NCBI GenBank assembly: GCA_026168455.1
Contig: CM047425.1
Span: forward strand, 39,386,118 to 39,450,117
Reading direction: 5' to 3'
Length of the DNA: 64,000 bases
Source of the DNA: Theocolax elegans
Lineage: Eukaryota > Arthropoda > Insecta > Hymenoptera > Cerocephalidae
Part shown: positions 13,384 to 23,860 of the stretch, piece after piece
Position numbering within the stretch: the first letter of the stretch is position 1
Layout of the letters: every line of letters begins with the position of its first letter
The notes under the pieces: model-generated
Database searches by the model: none
What the model was told of the DNA's origin: nothing
What the model saw: the letters and a program-made list of their open reading frames with translations, nothing else
Position numbers and translations under genes: made by a program

Positions 13384-14446
13384 ATATATATATCTGGTTT
13401 TGAATTAATAAGATAACCAAGTACATTTATAACTTTTCGTATTAAATAAACAACATAAATATTATTGTGATTTTTCGCTTTAAGAATAAATAAATATTAA
13501 TATGAATAAATAATATTTATCAGTAAATAATACATATAAATAATTTTTATAATTTGTCAATTTACAGAAAAACCCATTGCTACTTTGTTTAGTCAATCGA
13601 CAGATATTTTAAATCGAGTTAATCCCCCCAGAAAAATGATTTCTAGCATTAGACACCGTCGAATATAGCCTACGCGGCCGGCTAACTCGACGGACTCGAC
13701 GCGCGAGCCGGCCGACAATTTTTCACTCCTTTTTGCCGACCGTGACTTTTTGTTTGTCCCATGTTACGAAGATATCTAAAGTTTATAGATGTTTAGTTTT
13801 GTTATAAACAATAACATGTACTATTTTAATTTATATTAAATAAACAATACAAATATTATTTGTAGCTTTTTCACGTCATTGAAACGGCTTTTGAATTATT
13901 CATTTACTTCTTCATTTGTAACAATATATTTAATCTATATATATCTGGTTTGTATTAAGGAGATAATGGCCAAATATAATTAATATTTTTTTTATCTATA
14001 TATCTGGTTTTGAATTAATAAGATAACCAAGTACATTTATAACTTTTCGTATTAAATAAACAACATAATATTATTGTGATTTTTCGCTTTAAGAATAAAT
14101 AAATATTAATATGAATAAATATATTTATCAGTAAATAATACATAAATAATTTTTATAATTTGTCAATTTACAGAAAAACCCATTGCTACTTTCTTCAGTC
14201 AATCGACAGATATTTTAAATCGAGTTAATCCCCCCAGAAAAATGATTTCTAGCCTCACACACCGACGAATATAGCCTACGCGGCCGGCTAAGTCAACGAC
14301 TCGACGCGCGAGCCGGCCGACAATTTTTCACTCCTTTTTGCGACCTTGACTTTTGTTTGTCATGTTACGAATATATCTAAAGTTTATAGATGTTTAGTTT
14401 TGTATAAACAATAACAATGTACTATTTTAATTTATATTAAATAAAC

Positions 14447-15468
14447 AATACAAATATTATTATAAAATTATAAAAAATTATTTTTTAAACATTTATAATG
14501 CTGGATTTTAAGTTTTACATCCCTTACAAGAATTATATTACTAATCTGAAGGATTACTCTAAAGTATCAACATTATTATTATTATTATTCAGCAATACAT
14601 TGTTTAGATTTCACAAACTTGTCACTGTCACGTTATCATATTATTCATTATAATTATATATCCGATTTATTTATATATCTTTTGTATTAATACTTATATT
14701 CAGTTATTGTAATAATGATGTTTATATATTTATAGTAATCCTTCAGATTAGTATTATAATTCTTGTAAGGGATGTAGAACTAAAAATTCATCATTATAAA
14801 TGTTTAAAAATTAATTTTTTACATTTGTATAATAATATTTGCATTTTTAGCAACTTACAGGGGATTAGATGGATACTGAAACAAGTGAAGATACTTTTCT
14901 ACCACTCCAAGGTAAGTGCACAAATTTTTTTTGCAATGATCGTGCTAATAGATTCATCGTTATAAGGCAACAAATATACATTTCTATTAATATTTCGGGC
15001 ACTTTTCCCGGATATTTTGACCATAAGTGATCTTAATGATTTAGACCCACTCTGGAAATTTTTAGGCAGTTTCTGACTATAAAAAGACATCTTTTAGACC
15101 GTATTAGGTTACCAGAGTCCGGAGCAGAATTGCTGATTTTCACTATTAAGGTTTAAATGGCTTACAAGAGTGTGACAGCATACATTTATGTCTTTAAAAG
15201 TATTTTTAATGAAAGTTCGGAAAATTTGACCAAAAAAAGTCATACTTATGTTTTTAGTGAAAAATGCATCCCCTGGGAGCTAAAAATTCATGAAAATGGG
15301 CATATAATGCAAAAAAGTGCTAAATGTCAACTTTGACTCTCTGTAACTTAAAATAATGGTCCAGAAAAATCTGAAAAATTCAGGAGAACTACTGGATACC
15401 TCTACAACATATTCCCACAGTTATAGCAATATTATTTTTTTCATCTTCGATGTCACAGAGAACCACCC
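14447..15468. mobile_element. fold-back element, copy 2 lacking its left arm
   Basis: This is nearly identical to 12354-13383 of copy 1, up to the terminal CCACCC. The left arm is missing. The breakpoint falls in AATACAAATATTATT, which occurs in both the satellite B spacer and the element, so the loss probably arose by recombination or repair at this 15-base match. The right-arm mini-exon with AAGGTAAGTGC is retained. Confidence 0.8.
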
Positions 15469-17716
15469 ATATATATATCTGGTTTTGAATGAGATAACCA
15501 AATATAATTAATATTTTTTTTATTAAATAAACAATATAAATATTTTTGGCCTTTTTCACTTTATGAATAAATAAATATTAATATGAATAAATAATATTAA
15601 TATGAATAAATAATATTTATCAGTAAATAATTAATGTAATTAATATTTATAATTTATGAACATAAAAAAACCCATTGCTACTTTCTTCAGTCAATCGACA
15701 GATATTTTAAATCGAGTTAATCCCCCCCGAAAAAATGATTTCTAGCATTAGACACCGTCGAATATAGCCTACGCGGCCGGCTAAGTCAACGACTCGACGC
15801 GCGAGCCGGCCGCCTAGGCCTCCAGCTGACAATTTTTCGCTTTTTTAAAAGTGTTTGATTTTCGTTTGGCATTTTACGAGTTTATCTAAATTCTATGAAA
15901 GTGCCGTTTAGCGTAAACAATACCCATGTATAATTATTATTTTTATTAAACACACTATATTAATTTTTTTTTGTAATTTTTCGCATTTTAAAACGGATTT
16001 AATTAATAATTTTATTTTTCGTTTTATGTTTTTCAAAATATTTATCAGTAAATAATACATATAAATAATTTTTATAATTTGTCAATTTACAGAAAAACCC
16101 ATTGCTACTTTCTTCAGTCAATCGACAGATATTTTAAATCGAGTTAATCCCCCCCGAAAAAATGATTTCTAGCATTAGACACCGTCGAATATAGCCTACG
16201 CGGCCGGCTAAGTCAACGACTCGACGCGCGAGCCGGCCGACAATTTTTCACTCCTTTTTGCGACCTTGACTTTTGTTTGTCATGTTACGAATATATCTAA
16301 AGTTTATAGATGTTTAGTTTTGTATAAACAATAACAATGTACTATTTTAATTTATATTAAATAAACAATATAAATATTTTTGGCCTTTTTCACTTTATGA
16401 ATAAATAATATTTATCAGTAAATAATACATAAATAATTTTTATAATTTGTCAATTTACAGAAAAACCCATTGCTACTTTGTTTAGTCAATCGACAGATAT
16501 TTTAAATCGAGTTAATCCCCCCAGAAAAATGATTTCTAGCATTAGACACCGTCGAATATAGCCTACGCGGCCGGCTAACTCGACGACTCGACGCGCGAGC
16601 CGGCCGACAATTTTTCACTCCTTTTTGCGACCTTGACTTTTGTTTGTCATGTTACGAATATATCTAAAGTTTATAGATGTTTAGTTTTGTATAAACAATA
16701 ACAATGTACTATTTTAATTTATATTAAATAAACAATACAAATATTATTTGTAATTTTTCACTCATTGAAACGGCTTTTGATTATTCATTTACTTCTTCAT
16801 TTTAACAAATATATATTTAATCTATATATATCTGGTTTTGTATTAATGAGATAACCAAATATAATTAATATTTTTTTTTATTAAATAAACAATATAAATA
16901 TTTTTGGCCTTTTTCACTTTATGAATAAATAAATATTAATATGAATAAATAATATTTATCAGTAAATAATACATATAAATAATTTTTATAATTTGTTAAT
17001 TTATAGAAAAACCCATTGCTACTTTCTTCAGTCAATCGACAGATATTTTAAATCGAGTTAATCCCCCCCGAAAAAATGATTTCTAGCCTCACACACCGAC
17101 GAATATAGCCTACGCGGCCGGCTAAGTCAACGACTCGACGCGCGAGCCGGCCGCCTAGGCCTCCAGCTGACAATTTTTCGCTTTTTTAAAAGTGTTTGAT
17201 TTTCGTTTGGCATTTTACGAGTTTATCTAAATTCTATGAAAGTGCCGTTTAGCGTAAACAATACCCATGTATAATTATTATTTTTATTAAACACACTATA
17301 TTAATTTTTTTTTGTAATTTTTCGCATTTTAAAACGGATTTAATTAATAATTTTATTTTTCGTTTTATGTTTTTCAAAATATTTATCAGTAAATAATTAA
17401 TGTAATTAATATTTATAATTTATGAACATAAAAAAACCCATTGCTACTTTGTTCAGTCAAACGAGAGAGATTTAAATCGATTTAATTTTCGGGAAAAACG
17501 ATTTCTAGCCTTACACACCGCCGAATATAGCCTACGCGGCCGGCTAACTCGATGACTCGACGCGCGAGCCGGCCGCCTAGGGCTACAGCTGATTATTTTA
17601 CGTGTTTTCTGTACCGAGCAATCTTGGTAATCCTGCAACGGCACACGAGTCGCGAGAAGTTCGTCACTAGTTATCCGAAAATTGCGCATGCGCATGCGCG
17701 TACGTATGCTGGTATA

Positions 17717-17795
17717 GCGAGAGAGAGAGAGAGGGAGAGTGAGAGAGATGGACGGAGATGGGTAGAGTGAGAGAGAGGGAGAGAGATGGGAACAT
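17717..17795 (+). repeat. GA-rich microsatellite
   Basis: A run of GA dinucleotides with interruptions, immediately right of a GCGCATGCGCATGCGC alternating stretch. It separates satellite B from the terminal module of the 17.4-kb block. Confidence 0.85.
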
Positions 17796-17889
17796 GCAAG
17801 GCAACCGTGGCCTCTAAATAAAAATATTTTGATTTTTTATCGTCTTTGTTTTCCATTGCTTCCCCGATTAAATAAGCTAAGAATGTCGT

Positions 17890-18422
17890 CATTCTACAAT
17901 GCATAAGCGCACAACTTTTATTATTTGTCTTTTATTGATATAAGGCCGGTGTATGAATTATGGTATTTAACGCCATATTGCTACAACCATTTGCGCATGT
18001 GCTTCCACGCTAAGTATACAATACAAAGTACAGACTAAGCGCGTCGCGCACTCTAGCGGTGAAATTGGTACTAAGATAACTTTGTCAATAATATAAACTA
18101 TTTATTTTTTGTCAATATTATGCAAATCGCAAATACAGAGGCACTAGATAATGGTGGAATATGTCTTTCTACAAAGTTCCAGATCAACACAACAAGGACA
18201 CCCTAAAAAATTTCTGCACGGAAAAATGACTATTTTTTCCGTGCAAACTTTTTTTAGGGTGTCCTTCACATATTCACTTCAAACTTCGTATAAATGCGTA
18301 TTATGTGATTATTTAGTGCTTCTGTATTTGCGTTTTGCAAATAAAACCATAGTATGTTCATTAAGTGTAATAATGTATCCATCTGACTCGGTCGGTAATA
18401 ATCTAGTATGGCACGCCCTTAA
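17890..18422. mobile_element. right terminal module with nested hairpins
   Basis: The module ends at TTAA (18419-18422) and is homologous, inverted, to 33218-33720. Inside, CAAATACAGAGGCACTAGAT near 18129 pairs with its near-complement near 18310-18335. Within that, GGACACCCTAAAAAATTT...AGGGTGTCC at about 18198-18268 forms an almost perfect hairpin of about 70 bp. Two nested inverted repeats at a transposon end may be a MITE inserted into a fold-back, or a structured terminus. No protein is supported. Confidence 0.7.
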
Positions 18423-19269
18423 GTTTGCTTGATTTTAGAGAGTTGTACCACCTCAAATCATATCAGCAAACAAATAAAAAAAACTAAATAATTTATCGAA
18501 TGCTGATTATGATGAATTGCAGTTAATTGTCAATGTTTTAACCCCTACAAAAATCGCAACACAAACAATTACAAGCAAAGCAGCTTCTTGTTGGAGAGTT
18601 TCTACATGTGTGGTTACGTGGCAAATATAAAATTAAATCCATCGACTGTTCATTTACAAAAACACTTCTCACTGCTTTGGAAGAACGAGAAATCAAATTA
18701 TTAGAAAGTCCAGGTATATTATGTGCTGTATACTTAGATACTAGGTGGCAAGTTATACTTTCTGATGACCAACAAAAAGCAGCTATTAAATATCTTCTTT
18801 CACTTTGGAGTCAAATACAATCTTTAAAGAATTTTACTGAAGATATACAACGCAATTCAGATCAAGAAATTAGTGATGCTAAATCTAATAATTCATTAAA
18901 TAGAATAATAGACGATCCCATCGAAGCTATGCTATTAAAAAAACAGAAATTTCGACAAAACAGAGTCGAAGGTAGTAGGCATTCTATACAACAGCTCCTT
19001 TTCGATTTTTCTAACGAAAATCGATTAAAACACGAAGAAAACATACTTCTTTATTGGGAAAAAAAGAAAGGATACCACCCGGAACTTTATGAGCAGCGTG
19101 TACTGAACTAGCACTCCCAGTTACATAGGTAAGTGTCGAAAGACTGTTTACGAACCTTAAATATATTTTAAATTATCTGAGAAACCAAATGACATCATCT
19201 CTATTGAATGACATACTTCTTGTAAGGTGCAATAGATTATTCGCCATGAATGATAAACAGATAATTTAA
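18423..19269 (+). pseudogene. hAT transposase, 3' half with dimerisation domain
   Basis: Directly after the second TTAA the reading starts SLLDFRELYHLKSYQQTNK. After a small frameshift it continues NADYDELQLIVNVLTPTKIA, then LAAL/ALEEREIKLLES- and VYLDTRWQVIL-type segments. At the C terminus it has HEENILLYWEKKKGYHPELY and, past a stop at about 19123, VSVERLF...YLRNQMTSS...DILLVRC. The last part is the hAT C-terminal dimerisation domain (hATC). The first residues join seamlessly to the fragment ending at 1027, so both are one gene split by the 17.4-kb block. Frameshifts and stops make it inactive. Confidence 0.88.
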
Positions 19270-19308
19270 TTAAAGAAAAAAGATGTTGTGATTAATAGTA
19301 GTTAACAA

Positions 19309-19806
19309 TTGTTAATATTTATAAGTTATTTAATTTGTGAACAATTGTAAAGGTATGTTCTAAAGAAAATTCTATTAAAATATGAATTGATTTAAAATCA
19401 ATTTCAATTAAGTTTACATTGATATTGAAATGTACCTATATAGCTAATAAATTGTGTATTAATAAATGAAATATTTAATAAAAAATATAAAAGCAAGAAG
19501 TCCTATAATGATCCATGTGTCTTTTAATCTCTATTATATAAAACTATTTTGATTTCTATTATATAAATATTATTTGCACGAAGCCTAATTATCCTCAACA
19601 TATTTTGGATTAAGTTTTACAGAATTAGTTTACGAATAAAAATTAATAATATAGGTAAAAAAGTGTTTAAATAATCAAGAGATCAAACTTCTCTTCCACC
19701 GATCTTTCGACGATTTAAACATTTTTATACCTATTTTATTCATATATATATTACATATATATATGTATGTAATTCAGTAATGTATAAATGTAATTCATAT
19801 GGCTAG

Positions 19807-19838
<32 letters not shown>

Positions 19839-19842
19839 TACA
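19309..19842. other. AT-rich spacer with (TA)n microsatellite
   Basis: No gene is visible. A TA dinucleotide run occupies about 19807-19836. The fold-back element described next begins right after it. Confidence 0.6.
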
Positions 19843-21705
19843 TGAGCTATTTCACGTCAAGTGGTACGATGAAAATTTTAAATCGCTCCAAACTTTGAGA
19901 ACAGGCTAGAAATATCTTCCAGAAGATAGCAAAAAAATTTTAGGTGTTAAAAATATTTTGCCTACGAGTTAATCCATAATAAAAAATGGAAATTTTTCAA
20001 TTTTTAAAAAACATTGCTATTTTCAAAGCCATTTATCTCAAAATCTATTGATTTTTTTGAAAAAACATTACGAACAACTTTTGTTCAAAATAATCTTTAG
20101 GTTACAATTCTTAATTTTAAAATCTCGAAGGAATAGAACACCCGGAAATATTGAATATCAAAAAAGGCGACCACGCCACAATCAATTTTGATCTAACACC
20201 GCTCAAAAGATCACATTTTTCGAGAGCTTTCGAATGGCTTGGGTTAGATTATTGGCCAAGACCGCTGGTGTAAGTTATGCCCTAAAATACATGAAAATTA
20301 GTGATTTTATGAGGTTTATGAGGCATAACTTACACCAGCGTTCTTGGCCAATAATTTAACTCAAGTCATTCGAAAGCTCTTGAAAAATGTGATCTTTTGA
20401 GCGGATTAGATCTAAATCGATTGTGGCGTAGTCAGTTTGCCACGGAGTCGTCTTCGTGTTTACGTTTTCGGAACTTCAATCGTTCAGTCGTAACAATATT
20501 AGCCTCATTTGGGTGGATGCGCATTATGTGCCTCTCCAGATTTGCAGTATGTTTTGTCTGTATTAAATAACCCACGACAATAAATAATTATAGAAAAAGC
20601 AAAGAATGAAAGTATTATAAAAATAAATTAATCAATACGATTGAGTTCAATTCTCTTAACTATACAGATACTTTTTACTGCACGCACTAACAAAGTACGA
20701 TAATACAGCGTGTATCAATATTAGGTACAGAAACCCGAATTTCCACAGACGAGAGGATTAATCAAATGCAAAGAAAATAAAAATTTCAATTAGATTTAAA
20801 ATGAAGACATTACACGAAACTAAATAACAAAATCTATTTAAAATGTCAACAAGTGTATCGTCTTTTATATATAGATTACCGATCATACGTTCCCTAAAAT
20901 GTTTTGCAAACCAAGCAATAATTTAAACAGTAATAACTTTGGTTCTATTGATCGTAGGGTAAAAATAAAAAAAAGCAAATTAAAGGGCAAACCAAATACT
21001 AACTTTCTGTGATTACAAAAAAATTTTAAAACTGATTTTTATATTTTTTATTTTGCTTTAAACAAAACAGAATTTTCTTAAATTTTTTCAATTTACTCAA
21101 TCATTTGTAATTTTAATGAAAATGGAGATTGGGTTAGATTTTAATAAAAACGGGGAACGAAAAATCTTTAAAAAATCGAAAAGTTCCAAGACCGTTGGTG
21201 TAAGTTATGCCTCATAAACCTCATAAAATCACTAATTTTCATGTATTTTAGGGCATAACTTACACCAGCGGTCTTGGCCAATAATCTAACTCAAGTCATT
21301 CGAAAGCTCTTGAAAAATGTGATCTTTTGAGCGGATTAGATCAAAATCGATTGTGGCGTGGTCGCCTTTTTTTGATATTCAATATTTCCGGGTGTTCCAT
21401 TTCTTCGAGATTTTAAAATTAAGAATTGTAAGCCAGGTAGATAAGTTCTAAAGATTATTTTGAACAAAAGTTGTTTGTAATGTTTTTTCAAAAAAATCAA
21501 TAGATTTTGAGATACATGGCTTTGAAAATAGCAATTTTTCTAAAAAATTGAAAAATTTCCATTTTTTATGGTGGACTAACCTGTAGGCAAATTATTTTTA
21601 ACACCTAAAATTTTTTTTCTATCTTCTGGAAGATATTTCTAGCCTGCTCTCAAATTTTGGAGCGATTTAAAATTTTCATCGTACCACTTGACGTGAAATA
21701 GCCCA
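19843..21705. mobile_element. 1.86-kb fold-back element, hAT-like relic
   Basis: The ends GAGCTATTTCACGTCAAGTG and its complement are near-perfect inverted repeats. The arms extend several hundred bases (about 19843-20430 and 21170-21705). Each arm holds a second, nested palindrome built on GCTGGTGTAAGTTATGCC (about 20268-20345 and 21196-21272). The interior codes on the minus strand for a BED zinc-finger relic (20432-20560). It is therefore probably a non-autonomous derivative of a hAT-type transposon. Both flanks are TA-rich, so the duplication length cannot be read. Confidence 0.8.
20432..20560 (-). pseudogene. BED-type zinc finger relic (hAT N terminus)
   Basis: Minus-strand reading HTANLERHIMRIHPNEA, followed by a basic tail (RKRKHEDD) and a stop at 20432-20434. 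ANLxRHxxRxHP is the second half of a BED zinc finger, the N-terminal DNA-binding domain of many hAT transposases. The Cys pair of the finger is not visible upstream. A TTTAATACAG acceptor-like site precedes it, so it may have been an exon. Inference: a leftover of the autonomous parent of the fold-back element. Confidence 0.55.
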
Positions 21706-22081
21706 TATATATACACTAGCCTTATGAATTACATTTTTTAGGGTAAACGTTGATTATAAAGTGTAGTCTTAAATTTATTATTAGTCAATAATAAATAAAT
21801 TTAAAATGATTTTGATATAATTATTCTATTTCATTTTCTAACTGATTTTTTATACCTTTTTTATGTGCTATAAACTATTACTTAATATTTATTGTTATAC
21901 ATCTGTTAAAGTTTATTTTCGAATGTTGGTTCGTTTTATTTTCTCTCTGCATTTACAGGCTTGAGACTGTCATATTTTGAATGTAATATTAATACTTATG
22001 AAAATATTGAAATATGTGGTATCTACAAATTTAAATAAAAAGTAATTTATTTAAAAGTTGCGCTTAACGCAAAGAAATTAT

Positions 22082-22085
<4 letters not shown>

Positions 22086-22127
<42 letters not shown>
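22086..22127 (+). repeat. (TA)n microsatellite
   Basis: An uninterrupted TA dinucleotide run. The ORF across it is an artefact of the repeat. Confidence 0.9.
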
Positions 22128-22357
22128 CAATGCGCATATTGGCAATATTAACGAAATACGTTGTTAAAAATCTATGGACACCAATGTTTCATGTAATGAA
22201 AAACGGTTCGTTCCGGAGCAGAACGATTTTAAAAGAACGCTTTTTTACTCCAGAGAATTCTCGAGAATATTAAAATAATCCGTTCCGGTTCGCAACCCTG
22301 CTTCGGGGTGCTGGATTATCGTGAGTCCCCTCGCCTCACGTATTGAAGTGTTTGACT

Positions 22358-23823
22358 TTATGGTAACGTCTTCTGTGTGTGGTATTCTTCGAAGCATGGT
22401 GCTACACATAGAGGAATATCAGAAGTGGAACACATGTACGTTGTTCGAGATTTATCGTTACGCAAAGTGCATACTTTACCTTCGACTTGTACCACGCTTC
22501 GGAAAATGTTGTCCACGTAATCGAGTGGGAGAGTCATTGCTGTAAGCACACTTATCAGTAGGATCAAGTTTCAATAACGATCCAATAACTTGTAATAGAA
22601 AGTATGGGAATGATATAGGCTCTTTATTTTTCATTTTATATAAAGAATGAGCATTAGATAAACATAGATCAAGAAGGTGAAAAAAGCTTGCGATACCACT
22701 TTATTGTTTTTCGCACTGATTCTGTTATAAACAATTGTCTATCGATATTATCAATACCACCCACATCGTTTTATAATGTTTTCTTTTGTTCGATAATTTT
22801 TTTTCAGTTGTGCAGAATTCAAGATTATGCACACTTGTAAGCATACGAATACTTCGTTTATCTTCCCGTTTGAGTGCCATCCAAATATAATTATGAGCGA
22901 CTTGTACATTACCTGGTTCTATTTTGTCTTCTAGCTTTGGCATTCCTTTTCTATTTGATTTCACTGTACCGCAAATTCCTGTATTGCGTTCATGTAAAAA
23001 CTCTGCCAAAATAGGTGATGTATACCAGTTGTCTACGTACATAACGTGATTCTTATAAAAATAAGGTTGTAAAAAGTGAGCTACAATATCGGCAGTAATG
23101 CCCAAATCAAACTTGATAATCAGTATCTGCACCAGTGCAAACAACAAACCCTAACATGATTCCAGTCTCACAATCTACAATCATGAACAGTTTGACGCCA
23201 AAACGATTTCTCTTCAAAAGAATATATTGTTTGAATCGAAGTCTATCTTTCCAAAGTAACAGACTTTCATCTATACAAAAATTTTTTCCTGGAGTAATAG
23301 CTGCTGAAAATTTACTTTGCAGGTATTTATCTAAAGGGTGATTTATAATTTCTTCGTTGTCGTGAAAATGTAAATTACGCATAATCTGAAGGTATCTACG
23401 GCGAGACATTATTCGAGAAAAAATTGAAGTATGTAGTAAGGGATTTGTAGACCAATAATCTTTCAAATTACCTTTTCGTATATAACCCATTAGAATCGAA
23501 AGACCAAGAAATTTTTCAAGTTCATCTTCTGTAAGAGTTTTCCATTATCTTGAGTTTCATAACGATTTGTCTCGTCTACAATCATTTGAAGTAATGATGA
23601 ATCAAAAAAATAATCTAGGTAATCGATTAGATTAGCATACAAATATTCGGATTTATTTTTTAACTACCTTCGAAGTCTTTGATTGATGGATAAGAATACG
23701 TGTCGTAAAAAATTTCACTTCATCATACTTATCTTCAAAATTAATGTCATCAATTACTTCATTTTTTACGTTTTCTTCTACCTCTGGTTTGGATTCACCA
23801 CTACACCAATCATCAATTTCCAT
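22358..23823 (-). pseudogene. piggyBac transposase, near full length but frameshifted
   Basis: This is a PiggyBac DDE transposase (DDE_Tnp_1_7), the enzyme of TTAA-specific cut-and-paste transposons. On the minus strand the start MEIDDWCSGES lies at 23823 and an acidic N terminus follows. The catalytic domain is at 23490-22725: MGYIRKGNLKDYWS, FCIDESLLLWK, FGVKLFMIVDCETG and MYVDNWYTSP are all recognisable, including the family Asp positions. A further segment reads FFHLLDLCLSNAHSLYKMKN. The C-terminal Cys-rich finger near 22480-22358 reads YMCSTSDIPLCVAPCFEEYH, where a Ser replaces one expected Cys. At least four frame changes or stops disrupt it. Its upstream region is itself interrupted by the element at 23861-25429. 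Confidence 0.88.
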
Positions 23824-23860
23824 TTTATCAAAGATAAAATAATCTCATGAAATATTTATA

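Larger units (their letters stand above)
7620..17600 (+). repeat. satellite array B with 13 GC-rich hairpin cores
   Basis: Tandem, variable-length AT-rich units each carry one CpG-rich core. The cores start GCGGCCGGCT at 7665, 9368, 9929, 10332, 10889, 11488, 13674, 14280, 15773, 16200, 16567, 17114 and 17536. About 20 bases later each has the complement, AGCCGGCC(GC). Spacing ranges from about 370 to 610 bp where no insertion intervenes. Cores are preceded by GAATATAGCCTAC and in most units followed by CCTAGGCC. The AT-rich spacers diverge by indels, whereas the core is almost invariant, although the copy at 10889 has one arm mismatch. Two fold-back elements interrupt the array. ORFs within it are not credible genes. 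Confidence 0.9.
1024..18422. mobile_element. 17.4-kb TTAA-flanked insertion carrying satellites
   Basis: The block lies inside a hAT transposase ORF. TTAA stands at 1024-1027 and again at 18419-18422. Reading inward from each TTAA, the ends are GGAGGTGCCATAGTG and GGGCGTGCCATACTA, with 10 of the first 12 bases identical and weaker matching to about 28 bases. A third copy of the end, GGGGGTGTCATACTG, follows a TTAA at 33218 in unrelated flanking DNA. Joining the two flanks over a single TTAA gives an uninterrupted hAT reading (MYDMILSLLDFREL). A TTAA duplication is typical of piggyBac-superfamily insertion, but I see no piggyBac transposase inside the block. It is either a very large non-autonomous element or a smaller one in which satellite arrays grew. 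Confidence 0.7.

Noticed and set aside
11885..15090. Several 60-74-codon ORFs beginning MAYKSV or MSFYSQ
   Set aside because: They are mirrored in both arms of the same fold-back element, so repetition reflects the inverted repeat. Only the mini-exon part is discussed as a possibility.
1200..17600. CRISPR array
   Set aside because: Repeats are long, contiguous and AT-rich with no unique spacers or cas genes, and all context is eukaryotic.
17453..17904. Arg/Ser/Leu-rich ORFs over the GA microsatellite
   Set aside because: Low-complexity translation of GA repeats and the satellite hairpin.
18151..18432. 93-codon ORF over the terminal module
   Set aside because: It reads through nested hairpins and is not kept in the second copy at 33218.
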